Shown: positions 35,876-48,100 of the stretch, piece after piece | How the letters are laid out: each line of letters begins with the position of its first letter | How positions within the stretch are numbered: the stretch's first letter is position 1 | Assembly (NCBI GenBank): GCA_026874595.1 | Contig: CM049308.1 | Span: 95,094,624-95,158,623 of the forward strand | Direction: 5' to 3' | DNA from: Sipunculus nudus | Taxonomy: Eukaryota; Annelida; Sipuncula; Golfingiida; Sipunculidae | Length of the DNA: 64,000 bases | The notes under the pieces: model-generated | Told to the model about the DNA's origin: nothing | Seen by the model: the letters and a program-made list of their open reading frames with translations, nothing else | Database searches by the model: none | Program-made: the position numbers and the translations under genes

Positions 35876-37090
35876 CTAAAATAAGCTTAAAAATGTTGTG
35901 GCGGCTGAAAAGGGAGGAGTCAAGTCATGAAAAAACAGACCTCCTGACCGCCCCCCCCCCCCCCGAATTTTCCCGCTGCTGTACATGAATCAACAGGAAC
36001 AGAATGTAGTCATTATAAGATCTCGTTTTTGTTACTGAAAGCGGACCGGATAAATGATAGTTTTATACAATTTTTACTCCTTTAGATTAAGTGCATATCA
36101 AAGTAATTTAGGCCTGTCACAAGACACCGCATGACCGAATTGAAAAAATTGAACAATTTTGTAAAGAAATATTTGCAAAATGTAATGTAAATTTGGGGAT
36201 CGTTTTATTTGATAAAATATCGCGTCAAAAAAATTATTATTCTTATTTTAAAACATTAACTACTGTAAGAAAAGGCTTTTCACTATATTTTAAAGCCATT
36301 TGTTCACCTGCCTTATCTGTCGAATTTATGTTATTTCAGGCTTACCCTTCGATCATTGTAATGTACTAACGCTAATTCCTGTTAAAGTTCTTATAATAAT
36401 AACGGACGTATGAGCATGCTTATCTGCTAGCTGTTAGTAAACACGGTACAAGCGTCAATGTTGACAAACAGAAAAGAACATACATGCAACCTTAGGTGGT
36501 TGGTTGTATAAAAAGCGGGAGTTCGAAGGTTACTTGTCACAAAACTACCTTTGCAGAACTCTCGTGTGTCTGACGTGCCGCGCCGGATTTCCTTGCTGAA
36601 TCTGTTTGAATTATTTTGGCGGGCCTCCCACATGTTATATACAATCAAAATGGAAAGCCCGTTTGCGATGGTATCGGCGTTGCGGACTTATTTTTTAAAA
36701 AATTGTAGTTAATGGAAGTCAAATTTTAGAATATAGCCCCCTTTAATATAAATGTGCTTTTCGAGAGCGTGTCAATTTCTTTACAGTCAGAAAGAAGAGC
36801 TAGTCTAATTTGTACGTTAAAATATTGAGATCACAGTGAGCGGTCACACGCACCTTAACTAAAAAAACATCAGCCATTCTGTATAAATCAGACCAATGGA
36901 TCAGGAATATGAGGCAAATTGATAACCGCTGTAACTGATTCTCTCGTGGTGTAGCCGCTGGCACTGCTTGATGATTGCTCTCTGTCTGTACAGGCCCGGG
37001 TTAAATGTTTAAATTAGCTGTGTAACATATAAACTATTGAGAATATAATATCAAAACAAGGGTAACATCATGTTCTTATATTTTCATTTT

Positions 37091-38735
37091 TAGCTCAGCT
37101 GACTGTAAGTGCAGACTGGTGGCGCCGCCTGTATTTTTTTATTTTTACGATTTTTTTTTCTCTATTTTAAGACCTTAAAAGATGCTGTCATCTGTTAACA
37201 GGGCACAAATCGTAACCACTAGACCTGGAATCTTCTAACTTTACATCCAGATATGTCCATGAAATGTCTCCTTGAAAACCTAGAATTAGGTCTCTGTTAC
37301 TCATATCCTTCAAGCTATGGGGCTCCGAAGAACCCCCCAAGATAGTTAAAAAATTTGATACAAAAGCTCAAATATCTGAACACATAATGCATTGATCACC
37401 ATCATTCTTTGCATGGTTATTGAACATGGAGTGTTACGTCAGTTTCTGCAGACTGGTGGCATCACCTGTATTTTTTCGATTTTTTACGGGGTTTTTTTCT
37501 CTGTTTTTGAGACCTCAAAAGATGCTGTCATCTGTTTACATTGCACAAATCGTAACCGCTGGACCCGGAATCTTCTCACTTTACATCCAGAGAGGTCCAT
37601 GAAAAGTATTCTTGGAAACCTGGAATTTGGTCTCTGTATCCCATATTCTTCCAGCTATGGGGCTCCAAAGAACCCCCTTGAATAATGAAAAAATTGATAC
37701 AAAAGTTCAAGTATCTGAACAACTAAAGTATTGATCACCATGATTCTTTGCATGGATATTAATCATGGAGTGTTTCATCGATTTCTGCAGACAGGTGGCG
37801 CCACCTGTATTTTTTAATTATTTTTTAACGATTTTTTTTTTCTATTTTGAGACCTTAAAAGATGCTGTCATCTGTTAACAGGGCACAAATCATAACCGTT
37901 GGACCTGGAATATTCTTACTTTACATCCAGATAGGTCCAGGGAAAAGTCTCCTTGGAAACCTAGAATTAGGTCTCTGTTACCCATATTCTTTAAGCTATG
38001 GGGCTCCGAAGTACCCCCCCCCCACTAGAATAATGAAAAAATTGATACAAAAGCTCAAGCATCTGAACAAATAATGCATTGATCACCATGAATCTTTGCA
38101 TGGATATTGATCATTGGGTGTTACGTCAGTTTTTGCCGACTGGTGGCGCCACCTGTATTTTTTGTTATTTTTACGATTTTTTTCTCTATTTTTGAGACCT
38201 TAAAAGATGCCGTCATCTGATAATAGGGCACAAATCGTAATGACTAGACCTAGAATCTTTTTTCTTGACATGCTGGGAGGCCCATGAAAAGTCTCCTTGG
38301 AAACCTAAAATTAGGTCTTTGTCACCGATATTGTCCGAGCTATGAGGCTCAGAAGTACCCCAAGGAAAACTGAAAATTTGATACCAAAGTAGGGCACAAA
38401 TCATAACCATGGGGCCCAGAATCTTCTAACTTGACATCCTGAGAGTTCCTCAAAAGTTCTCCACAGAAACCTGAAATTGGGTCACAGTGACCTATATTCT
38501 CAGAGTTTTTGGGTATGTTTGAGCACCCCAGAAATAATGCAAAATACACACAAATTGCCAGATTCCTCATGAAAGGCTGGTTGGATTGTCATCCGATTTG
38601 TTGTGCTTATGGGTCTTGATGAACATAAGCTAATATGCATGAACAATGATGCCACCTATCTTAATTGGTTGTTTGTGCACGGACATATTATCAACATGTC
38701 AGTCGGCTGAGCGTCATGACCCACGGGTCACTTGT
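37091..38735 (-). mobile_element. GCTCAGCTGA-family element, reverse orientation, four internal 340-bp repeats
   Basis: It starts TAGCTCAGCTGACTGTAAG and ends CGTCATGACCCACGGGTCAC then TTGTT, the reverse complement of the 41130 element's ends. Inside, GACTGGTGGC-type starts lie at 37114, 37451, 37790 and 38138 (periods 337, 339, 348), each with ATTTTTACGATTTTTT-like, GATGCTGTCATCTGTTAACA and CTATGGGGCTCC blocks. It is non-coding. Confidence 0.7.
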
Positions 38736-39158
38736 TTTTTTATTTATTAAGATAATAGTAACTGACAATATATACCCGTTTCGACAAACCACAAAATTAA
38801 ACCATTATTTGTTTTAATATACCAGTATTCAACAAGATTTCACCGAGACCACTCATAGCCAAAGGCATTAACTGTGTATGTGTTCATGTTGTTAATAGAA
38901 ATGCCCTGGTTAATGACTGCACACCGAGGAACTGTTGCAGGGCCAACTCGTATAACTGGAAACAAGAAACAAATGTCACGACCCATCCCTCTCCGCTATG
39001 AAAGTTGTGTGTATATATGTAGGGGGGGGGGGGGGTGTTTTGGATGTCATGTGATACGATAAAAAGTAAACACTTTCAGCATTGTTTATTTTTCAGCAAT
39101 TCATTTTCAATATTGAGATATGTTACCATAAATCAAACATAAATGTAGGCCTTTCAAC

Positions 39159-40057
39159 CAGGATTGTCCGGGAAATACCAGGGCGGGAATTCCCAGGTGG
39201 TAATTCACTGGTTTTCCCGCCCTAGGAAATACTCCTTTCTGGAAATTACCGGGAAATCCCACCCTGGGAAATACTCATGTGACCGGGAAATAAAAAAATC
39301 TGTATATTTGTCTACTTAATTAACTAAAAAGGTTAACAAAGTTAGAACTATTTCAGCACTGGTAAAGTAGTTTTAACCCATTCAATATAATGAATATAAA
39401 AGCATGTTTGCTGTATGCAGATAATGTAGTCCATTTGTTACATGGATGTTATTTCCTCTTTTAGAGAAAGCAAAGCTAAAAATTATACCTACATGATAGA
39501 GAAAGCTGTTAGGACATCTGTATTTTGCGATACATCTGATCTTCAGATCGTTTTCATTAATCTTGTTTTGTTTGAATTAAAAAGTATGAGGGAAGTGCTG
39601 AAAAAAAATATTCAGATTCTTATAATTCCATGCTGTCAGTTCTGATTCTATTGACTTAATTAAGAACTATTTACATCTAAATCTCGATTTGACTTTATCA
39701 GTTATTTATTTTTCTCGTGACTTTTTCAATATGTAACTGATGCTAAGATTACGGTTATGTGGTGCATCATAATACTTCTAGATACTGCCCAGTGTGTCCA
39801 TTCAAGTATGCTTTTAAAGGTATTATGATTGCTGATGTCTAGTTCCACAATCACATTGACTTGTTTAAATAATCATAATTGCAGGGGAAGTATACATAAT
39901 TACAGACTATTAATTCTGTAAATTATAGGATTAATAGTTGCACCTTTCAGCAGTTTTTTGGGTATATATCTCATAGATTAGTATAATTCCCAGTAATTCC
40001 CGGGAATTCCCACTGCCCTGGGAAAGATGCTTATTTCCCGGGAAATAAAGCACCCTG
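39159..40057. mobile_element. hAT-like non-autonomous DNA transposon
   Basis: The left end reads CAGGATTGTCCGGGAAATA and the right end, inverted, CAGGGTGCTTTATTTCCCGG. Both ends carry GGGAATTCCC and TTTCCCGG motifs. Flanks CTTTCAAC (39151-39158) and CTTCAAC (40058-40064) look like an 8-bp target duplication with one T lost. No long frame is present. CAGGG-type termini and an 8-bp duplication are typical of hAT elements. Confidence 0.55.
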
Positions 40058-40311
40058 CTTCAACATAAAACAATGTGAACGTTGGAATATTACAATTATA
40101 GACCTATTTTTATTCAATTTCCTTTCAAAGAGTAACAGATCATTTCGTGCTATAATCCCAGTTGACCCTTTGGTGGGCCGGCGACGCTACAGACTAGACA
40201 AATGTTTAAATTAATTTCAATCATGCAGTCTTACCTGAGGAGTGCAACAAGTTGCACGAAACTACGTAGTCGTAAAAATGTCAGACGAAACTTGATTCCT
40301 CTTTATTTATA

Positions 40312-40360
<49 letters not shown>

Positions 40361-41129
40361 GCAAAACTAGAAATAAAATACAAAGAAAAAATTAAAGTGT
40401 TTTCATAATACTTATCAAATGCCACCCTAATACTACCCCCCCCCCCCCCTCCGCCCTGTTCTAGAATTTCTGAGCCACATTTAGCCAGAATAATAACCAA
40501 ATTCTGTTATTATTCATGAGAATAATCAATGGCTGAATAAAAATGAGCCTTAAGGCCCATTTTAATAGCATTGCAAATTATGTTGGTTGGAACTCTTTAA
40601 ACTTCAGGGGCAGTTAAATCTTAAAGGGTACTCTAGATCTTGGAACAGCTATTAAGAGATCATTTTATCAATTTAATTTAGTATTTGGATTAACATTTCC
40701 ATGATGTTACCACATTTGATTAAAGCAAAACAGCTGCTTAGTAGTGCTTATATCATCAATGGTGTCACTGTTCATTCAACAAGACTTCCTTAAAATGTGG
40801 CTTGTACACTCCATGCCTGAAATAGCAGTTCATGCCACCTGTAACAAACTATCGCATTTTTAGGATGATAACGTATAATATCGAAATGTACAGGACAAAA
40901 TTTACCCAATCATCTGTTTCTAAAAAGATGGACTTTTAGTCTCAAAACTTTTTTTCTGGAAATTAGCACAAAACTGTAAATAATGCTTAATGCCAAGCTT
41001 CAAAATAGCTCCCTATTCAACATGAAAATTTCGAATTCATATGTTTTGCGTTTCCGTTAAAATTCCATTCTTTGGTCCCAAGTCTGCATGTCCAGAAAGC
41101 AAGACTGACGTCACTCTCCAACGAGACAC
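40058..41129. other. Intergenic sequence, no gene seen
   Basis: Apart from the TA microsatellite and a C run near 40435 nothing is recognised. Confidence 0.5.
40311..40358. repeat. (TA)n microsatellite
   Basis: About 22 TA dinucleotides downstream of the annexin gene; the frames of Tyr/Ile runs on both strands are artefacts. Confidence 0.95.
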
Positions 41130-42086
41130 AACAAGGGACCCATGGGTCACGGCGCTCAGCTGAAGGTGATTTATTAACATTCCAGTGTACCAACTTTTGA
41201 ACATTCTAAATAAGATTTCAGGGATGCCACATGATTCTACATTAGTGACAGCAGTGTTGCATCATTAATAAGTTTATCCAGGCAAGGCTGTAAGGACCAG
41301 ACATGGCTGGTCTGGAGGTTCAAAATGTAAATACATTAGAGCCTCAGAAAAACCTTCAATAACTAGAACAATTTTTAAGCTTTTCCTTTCAAATTTTAGA
41401 ATTTAACAGATTAAATCTATATATATATACAGACTGTGAAAAGTTAAAGTTAAATGTTCTGACAATAAAAAAATGTGCCATGGTCAAACTAGGGCAAAAT
41501 TTAAGGTACCAATTTTATATTTTTGCCAATATTTAAAAAAATTTAACAGATTTTGATCTAATTTTTGGTTTACAATTAAATTTTGATTAATTTAAGTTTT
41601 ATTACTGAAAAAAGTCCCTGGCTTTAACACTTTTTCTCTTAGGTGACCAAATATCTTACCTGATTTTTTACAAAGTCCATTATGTTTGAGCCCATAACTT
41701 TTTTAATATATATAAAACTGACTTAATTACTGGCATGTACATAGGAACAATATAGAGGAATATTAATGGTAAATATGAAGAAAACCAGATGAGTGGTTTT
41801 GATATTAGGCAGTCCTGAAGTGTGAACATAGATTTTTAATAAAAAATTGAGGTTTTTCCTTAATAACTCAAAGGAACGAAGTCCTATTGACCTAATTTTC
41901 TGCATAATAGGAGATTTTGGGGACATCTAACTGTATGCCAAATTTCAGACTGGTAGGTCCAATGGTGTCAAAATGTGCCAGACTTATGGACGGACATCCG
42001 GATGGACGGAAGGACAGACAGACGGATGGACAGACAATGGACCACGACTATAGCTCAGATGACTTACAGTCAGCTGAGCTAAAAAC
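41130..42086 (+). mobile_element. Full-length 957-bp GCTCAGCTGA-ended non-coding element
   Basis: The left end AACAAGGGACCCATGGGTCA then CGGCGCTCAGCTGA; the right end GACTATAGCTCAGATGAC then TTACAGTCAGCTGAGCTAAA. GCTCAGCTGA and TCAGCTGAGC form short inverted termini. A perfect 12-bp palindrome GACCCATGGGTC lies at the left end and a GGACGGA/GACAGAC-rich stretch near the right. No protein is encoded, so it is non-autonomous. Confidence 0.7.
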
Positions 42087-42359
42087 CATACATGACACAC
42101 AAATCATCCATGACACACAAACCATCATTGACACAGAACAACAGATTAAAGGGAGGGGCATCATGTGAGACCAGAAAGGGATGCATTCAACATTAACAGC
42201 ACAGGTATTGTACACTTTCTGTGGAATGAAACCAGGATTTTCTCTGGTCATGTATTAAAAATCACTTTCACTTACTTCCTTACAACTCAGAGTGAAGCAC
42301 TTTCATCACTTATAAGCAGTATGATAACAACATAAGAAACTTAAAAGTTATTTATTACC

Positions 42360-45067
42360 ATTTTATGTCCCCATATACAAAACTGTTATATTAGCAATTA
42401 AATATTTCAATTCATTACTAATGTAATGTAACATCACACAGAAACATTATAGTCATATACTAAATTATTCGATATTTTTATAGACACAATTCATGTCATT
42501 TACAATAACAATGTATATAGTTTTAATACATTATGATACTGATGTGCATGATATAATCCAAGCCGCTGGTGAAACACCTTTCACCTTGAACAAGGTATGT
42601 GTTGTTTACTGCAGGTGTTACTGTATAAATACTGGACTTGTCTGTAGGCCTTAGATAAAATATAACTGGACAACAGGATCATGACCAAAAACTATGAGAT
42701 TATTATAAACAGTAATACATTTGTGCAGAATACTGGAATCAGACCTACGTGTCTCATACTTGCAAATACAGTTAACAACCATCAAATCTATTAGAAGCCT
42801 TAAATAAGAACTCTCACATACATACATATGGTACATATTGATAAAAGTCTTTCTTTCATTTGAAAATAATCTGGCAACAAAGACATTTGGCTGAATCAAT
42901 TTGATTTAAACAGTATGTTTTCCTACATTACAAGACCCTCTTGGACAACTGAAGGAATTACAATATGTAATTTTTCAACATTTATTCTATGCAAGAAATG
43001 TATTAAGCACTGCAGGCATATTTATATTCAAGGCGTATTTTACTTCAAATTTCCCCGAATTATTAGCCAAGCAGTGAAGGTCTCAGGTCAATGGTAAGTG
43101 ACTGAGGACCTTGTCACAAAGTTTGTGAAATTATCTTTCTCTACAGCAAGAATGAACAAAATTTTGGATGACCTAATTTGTTGTTTTCTTGCCTGTTTTA
43201 TGTGCAGTACATGAAATATACACACCATATGACATCGACCAAGGTATAATTTCTGGTTAGTTTTACCTGCCTGTTATACATGTATTTACATACAGTTTTT
43301 TATTATGAGACAAAGCCCTAGCACCTTCCTATAACAGGAAACAAATGTACAACAGACATGACATCACAATTCTGACAACAGTCATTATAACAGTCATTAT
43401 ATATCACAGACATTACAATACCAACCTTGTAAGGAACTTTTTCAACACATGCACACACTGTCTATACCTTGCATACTCCATACCAGTTCATTTTGCCATG
43501 TGTAAAATGCAATGGCTATAAAACATAATTTGTTTAAAATAGAATTTGACAATTGAAATATGTGATCAATCAGCACTTTGGCATCTGACTGAAACATAAA
43601 CAATAGAACTACCACACTATACCAAATTAAATCTAGAAATACACAGAAAAGCACTTCAAAATCAAGTCTCAACTGATAACTAGAGCTATAACAAGGGGCA
43701 AGTCCACAAATACAGAGATGACTGTCACGTCAACAAACTGAGAATTTTAAATTGTATATTTACAGTAATAAGCCTTCTGAACAGATGACAAAATTTAAAT
43801 CTCATTGTTACATAATTCATCCTATGTTTAAAAATATCACAATTATTTTGCAGTCTCTTGAATCTTTTAATTTAATTCCATAATTTATCAATATGTTAAA
43901 TAAAAAATAACTAACAAAAACCGGCCATGATTTATGTGATCAAATATCAACAGGTGTATTTGTAATCCGTGTGTATGAACAACAAGGTTCTGAATTATGA
44001 GATGAATACTGAAAGCCATACACACAAACATAAAATTTGCTATCAAGATGAAAATTAACATCATGACTGAGGATGAAAGTTTATTATGCAACCAAGTGTT
44101 CTCCAAAGTGGAGTTTTGCAAAAATATCAAAGTTAAAGACTTTTATATCACAGATACATTTTTTTTATATACCATTTTCATTACCTCTTTTATTAAATAA
44201 AAATACACTTTACATGGCACATCAGCGTTTCAGGGAGCTTTTGAAATAAAACAAATTGACTAATAAAAATTTTAAACTGTTATTGAGTAGAAAAAAATAC
44301 CTCAACACACTGACTGCTTTCTCATACATATGTATATCATTTTAAATATTTACAGGAACTTAATACAAAATAAAACTGTTGATTTTAAGCCATTTGATTA
44401 CATTTTGTTTCTGGTTCATGCTCATAATTATAGAGTCAACTGTTTTAATAAAAGAAAGTAAAAACAACCCTGTCACTGAAGCATTAACCCCCTGTATCTA
44501 AAGAGTGTAACTAAATGTAGATGAAATGCCGGAAAGTTCTGACGCTTGAATTAATGCAATGATACAAGAATCAGTAAAATACCGAATACAGGTGTCAAAC
44601 CATGCTGATATAGTTATAAAAATGTCTGATGGGGATATTCCCAGTGACACTAAAGGATATATATATAGATATCAGATCAGTTCTCTCACAATTCCTGCTG
44701 TTAGTTTATATAAACATGGAAATATATGGTTAACATGTCACACTGATGCTCATATCATGAAGTCCACTTTAATATTCTTTCTTTGCTTGTGATATCACAA
44801 TTTTTCTGTCCTCCTAAAGTAAATTTGAGATTTATGCTGATTTATTTACTGGCTGACAGTGTAACTATAAGAGTGGTGTTGTTTGTCACTGAGTATCAGC
44901 ATACAGAAATAATACACGTACACTCTGACTTTCAGTGTACAGTAATATTATGATCACACCATTGTACCAATACACAGGGATCAAAGTGATCAGTGTTCAA
45001 AGTAATGTTACTTTCATGCTTATAGTATAGTCAGTTCTGCTGCACCAACAGCACTTACATGATTTAG
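42360..45067 (-). other. Probable annexin 3' UTR and downstream sequence
   Basis: About 2.7 kb of AT-rich, repeat-poor sequence follows the stop. Candidate AATAAA signals on the minus strand lie at 44841-44846, 44189-44194 and 42351-42356; the one used cannot be told from sequence. No other gene is seen. Confidence 0.4.
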
Positions 45068-45187
45068 TTATTTAACAAGGGCAAGCAGTAGTTTCTTGTA
45101 GTCCCCACTTGTGTCACTCTCAATGCTCTCTGCCAGCGTTTTTCCGTACAGCTCCTTGTACTTGACCTTGATGTCAGCAAGGTCAAC
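45068..45187 (-). CDS. Annexin last exon with stop codon
   Basis: Acceptor TTGTCCAG. It encodes VDLADIKVKYKELYGKTLAE, then SIESDTSGDYKKLLLALVK and TAA at 45068-45070. SGDYKKLLLAL is the standard annexin C-terminus. Confidence 0.96.
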   Translation of the reverse strand, partial: VDLADIKVKYKELYGKTLAESIESDTSGDYKKLLLALVK

Positions 45188-48100
45188 CTGGACAACAAGA
45201 GATCAAATCAATGGATGGCATCAATTGTATGAGGGTAAAATAATAAGAGAAGATATTACCATACCATACCATAGAAATTACAGCAGTGCTTTACAAGTCA
45301 GTGGTTTACAAGTCCAGTCATAAAAGTTTAAAATTTTCATATTAAATACATATGAATGTTGGCAAAAAAATGTTGATTGAGGCCCCGATTAAAACAGACT
45401 TACTGAAAGGTTCTTTAACACAAATAAACCACAACTGAGAAATTTAATCGAGATAAATCAAGCATCTGAATTATTTCAAATTCACTTCAAAATCAAAGAG
45501 GTAACATGATTAAAGGAAGTTTTCTACACTTATTTTACCAATGTTGTTTTATTTGTTACTGACAAACGTGACGTTGTTTGTCACGTGTGAGTGTCCAGAG
45601 TCACCTCTAACTTTGACAGAATTGTCCTCCATGACTCAGGTCATCCTTGATATGATTATTTTAAGGAGCACACTGTCATGAACTACTTAATTTTACCGTT
45701 GACCGAATGTAAAAAGTTTACTCTCATCACCTACTTACCTCTGACCTTGACACAATTATTCTAATCAGCTGAGTATCCTTGGTGCCCAAACCTGCCATGG
45801 CATCATTCAGGCGTCTGGCATAGAATTCTATCGGGTCCTGAACTGCCACCACTGAAGATATATATCAAACATTTTATAAGAATCATTTGAAGGCTGTAAA
45901 TCAAAATTATATAAACACTGCTATGCAACACTGTTTCCTGAACAAGTACAGGCAGGATACACAGGTACGCCAAGTTTAAAGAGAAATTTGAACAGACAAC
46001 CTTGTATAAAATATTTTTATAACAGTGCTTATAAAATGATCTGTATGAATGACATAAGAAGGCTACTTTATGTACTTTAAAACTTACTGAGATTGAGGTA
46101 GGCATCCTCTGCATCACCGCTCATGGACTTCTTGATGGCTTCCTCCAGGCTCTTTCCAGAAAGCTGAAGCGATAATAAATTTCTTAATGACAAGCTTGCA
46201 GTGGAGCAATAACACAGTAATTAATGACACACTTACAGGTGGAGCAATAACACATTCCTTAATGACACACTCGCACTTACAGGTGGAGCAATAACAGAGT
46301 CCTTAATGAAAAACTTACAGGTGGAGCAATAACAGTCCTTAATGACACTCCAACAGGTGGAGCAATATCATTTCTCAATGACGCACTTATAAGTGGAGCA
46401 ATATCAGAGTCCATTATGAAACATTTACAGGTGGAGCAATAACATAGTCCTCAATGACACACTTACAGGTAGAGCAATAACACGGTCCTTGACACATTTA
46501 CAGATGGAGCAATAACACCATCTTTAATGACACACAGGTGGAGCAATAACAGAGTCCTTAATGATGCACTGATTATGACGCACTTAAAGGTGGAGCAATA
46601 TCAGAGTCCTTAATGATGCACTTATAGATGGAGCAATATCAGAGTCCTTTATGAAACACTTACAGTTGGAGCAATAACAAAGTCCTTAATGATGCACTTA
46701 CAGGTAGAGTAATAACAGATCCTTAATGATGCACTTACAGGTAGAGCAATAACAGAGTCCTTAATGACACACTTACAGGTAGAGCAATAACAGAGTCCTT
46801 AATGACACACTTACAGGTGGAGCAATAACAGTCCTTAATGACATACTCACAGGGGAAGCAATAACATAGTCCTTAATGACACACTTACAGTGGGGCAATA
46901 AGAGTCCTTAATGACACACTCGCACTTACAGGTGGAGCAATAACACCATGCTTAATGATGCACTTAAAGGTGGATCATTATAAGAGTCTTCAATGACACA
47001 CTTACAGGTGGAGAAATAACACCGTCCCTAATGACATACAGGTGGAGTAATAACAGTCCTTGATGACACACCTTCAGGTGAAGCAATAACAGTCCTTAAT
47101 GAAACACCTTCAGGTGGTGCAATAACAGTCCTTAATGACAAGTTTACAGGTGAACTAAAATAGTTGTATTGTTCTATCATGCCTGTAGTCATAAAATTAC
47201 TTCAGCAGGAACTGTTAAAGGCAAAGGATGTATAAAGGAGGCATCAGACAAAGAAAATAATTAAATGAAAGATTATCAGTGCTTATGAACAAAAAAATTA
47301 AATAAAAAAAAAGGCGAGACATAAATAAATCCATCACAACATTAACATTACTATAAAGGTAACTTGTACAATGTGTCAACATCCGTCTGTCATTTTCTTC
47401 AGTGATGAATCACACATTAAAGCTCCTATTTATGTTGATACTCTGATATAATTCAACAACCAGGACAGGCCCATCTCTGGTATATCTTGTTGCCCTCATT
47501 ATATTACAGCCATACCTTCAGGTGAGGCAGTGTGATTTTCTTACCTTTTCGTATTCCTGTGCTGTGGCCTTGACCTGAGCTTTATTTCGTTTACAGATGA
47601 TATCTCTAAACACCTCGTCATTCAGCTCAATGACAGTCTCCCCATCCTGACACACAGAAACAATGTTTGATCTATTATACATTATATTCATACATACACA
47701 AAAGTTAGTACAAATATAATTGCTCCAACATAAGCAGCTGCATGGGAGCTTATGATGCACTTATGTTTCATGTATTTAAATACATACATCTTTATACTCA
47801 TGGTACAAAATACCTCTCAAGGTTGGGGCTGAAACAGGTACAAAATTTGGTACTCGATAAGTATTACCAGACTCAGACTCATTGCAACGATGTAAAGATA
47901 AAACTGACATCTGTTTACCAATGCAAAATATGCATTTGACTTTGTGATGGCTTCACTTTATCCAAACGAAGGAACAGATATAAACACTTAAATTAAACAG
48001 AGTAAAAAAATCCATTTGAAAGCATATAACTCATAAATGTAAGTCCCTTCAAAATAAACTGTCCAAAATTGAGTACATGAGTACTCCATTATGGCCTACT

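Larger units (their letters stand above)
34621..37090. other. Intergenic region upstream of the J-domain gene
   Basis: Contains the TA and TAATA microsatellites, a G run near 35145, a C run near 35950 and the repeat copy at 35478. A CG-containing patch lies at 36560-36690. No gene is identified. Confidence 0.45.

Noticed and set aside
36427..36660. Possible upstream gene (73-codon minus frame, CG-containing patch)
   Set aside because: No recognisable domain, no convincing splice partners and no repeat of the pattern elsewhere.
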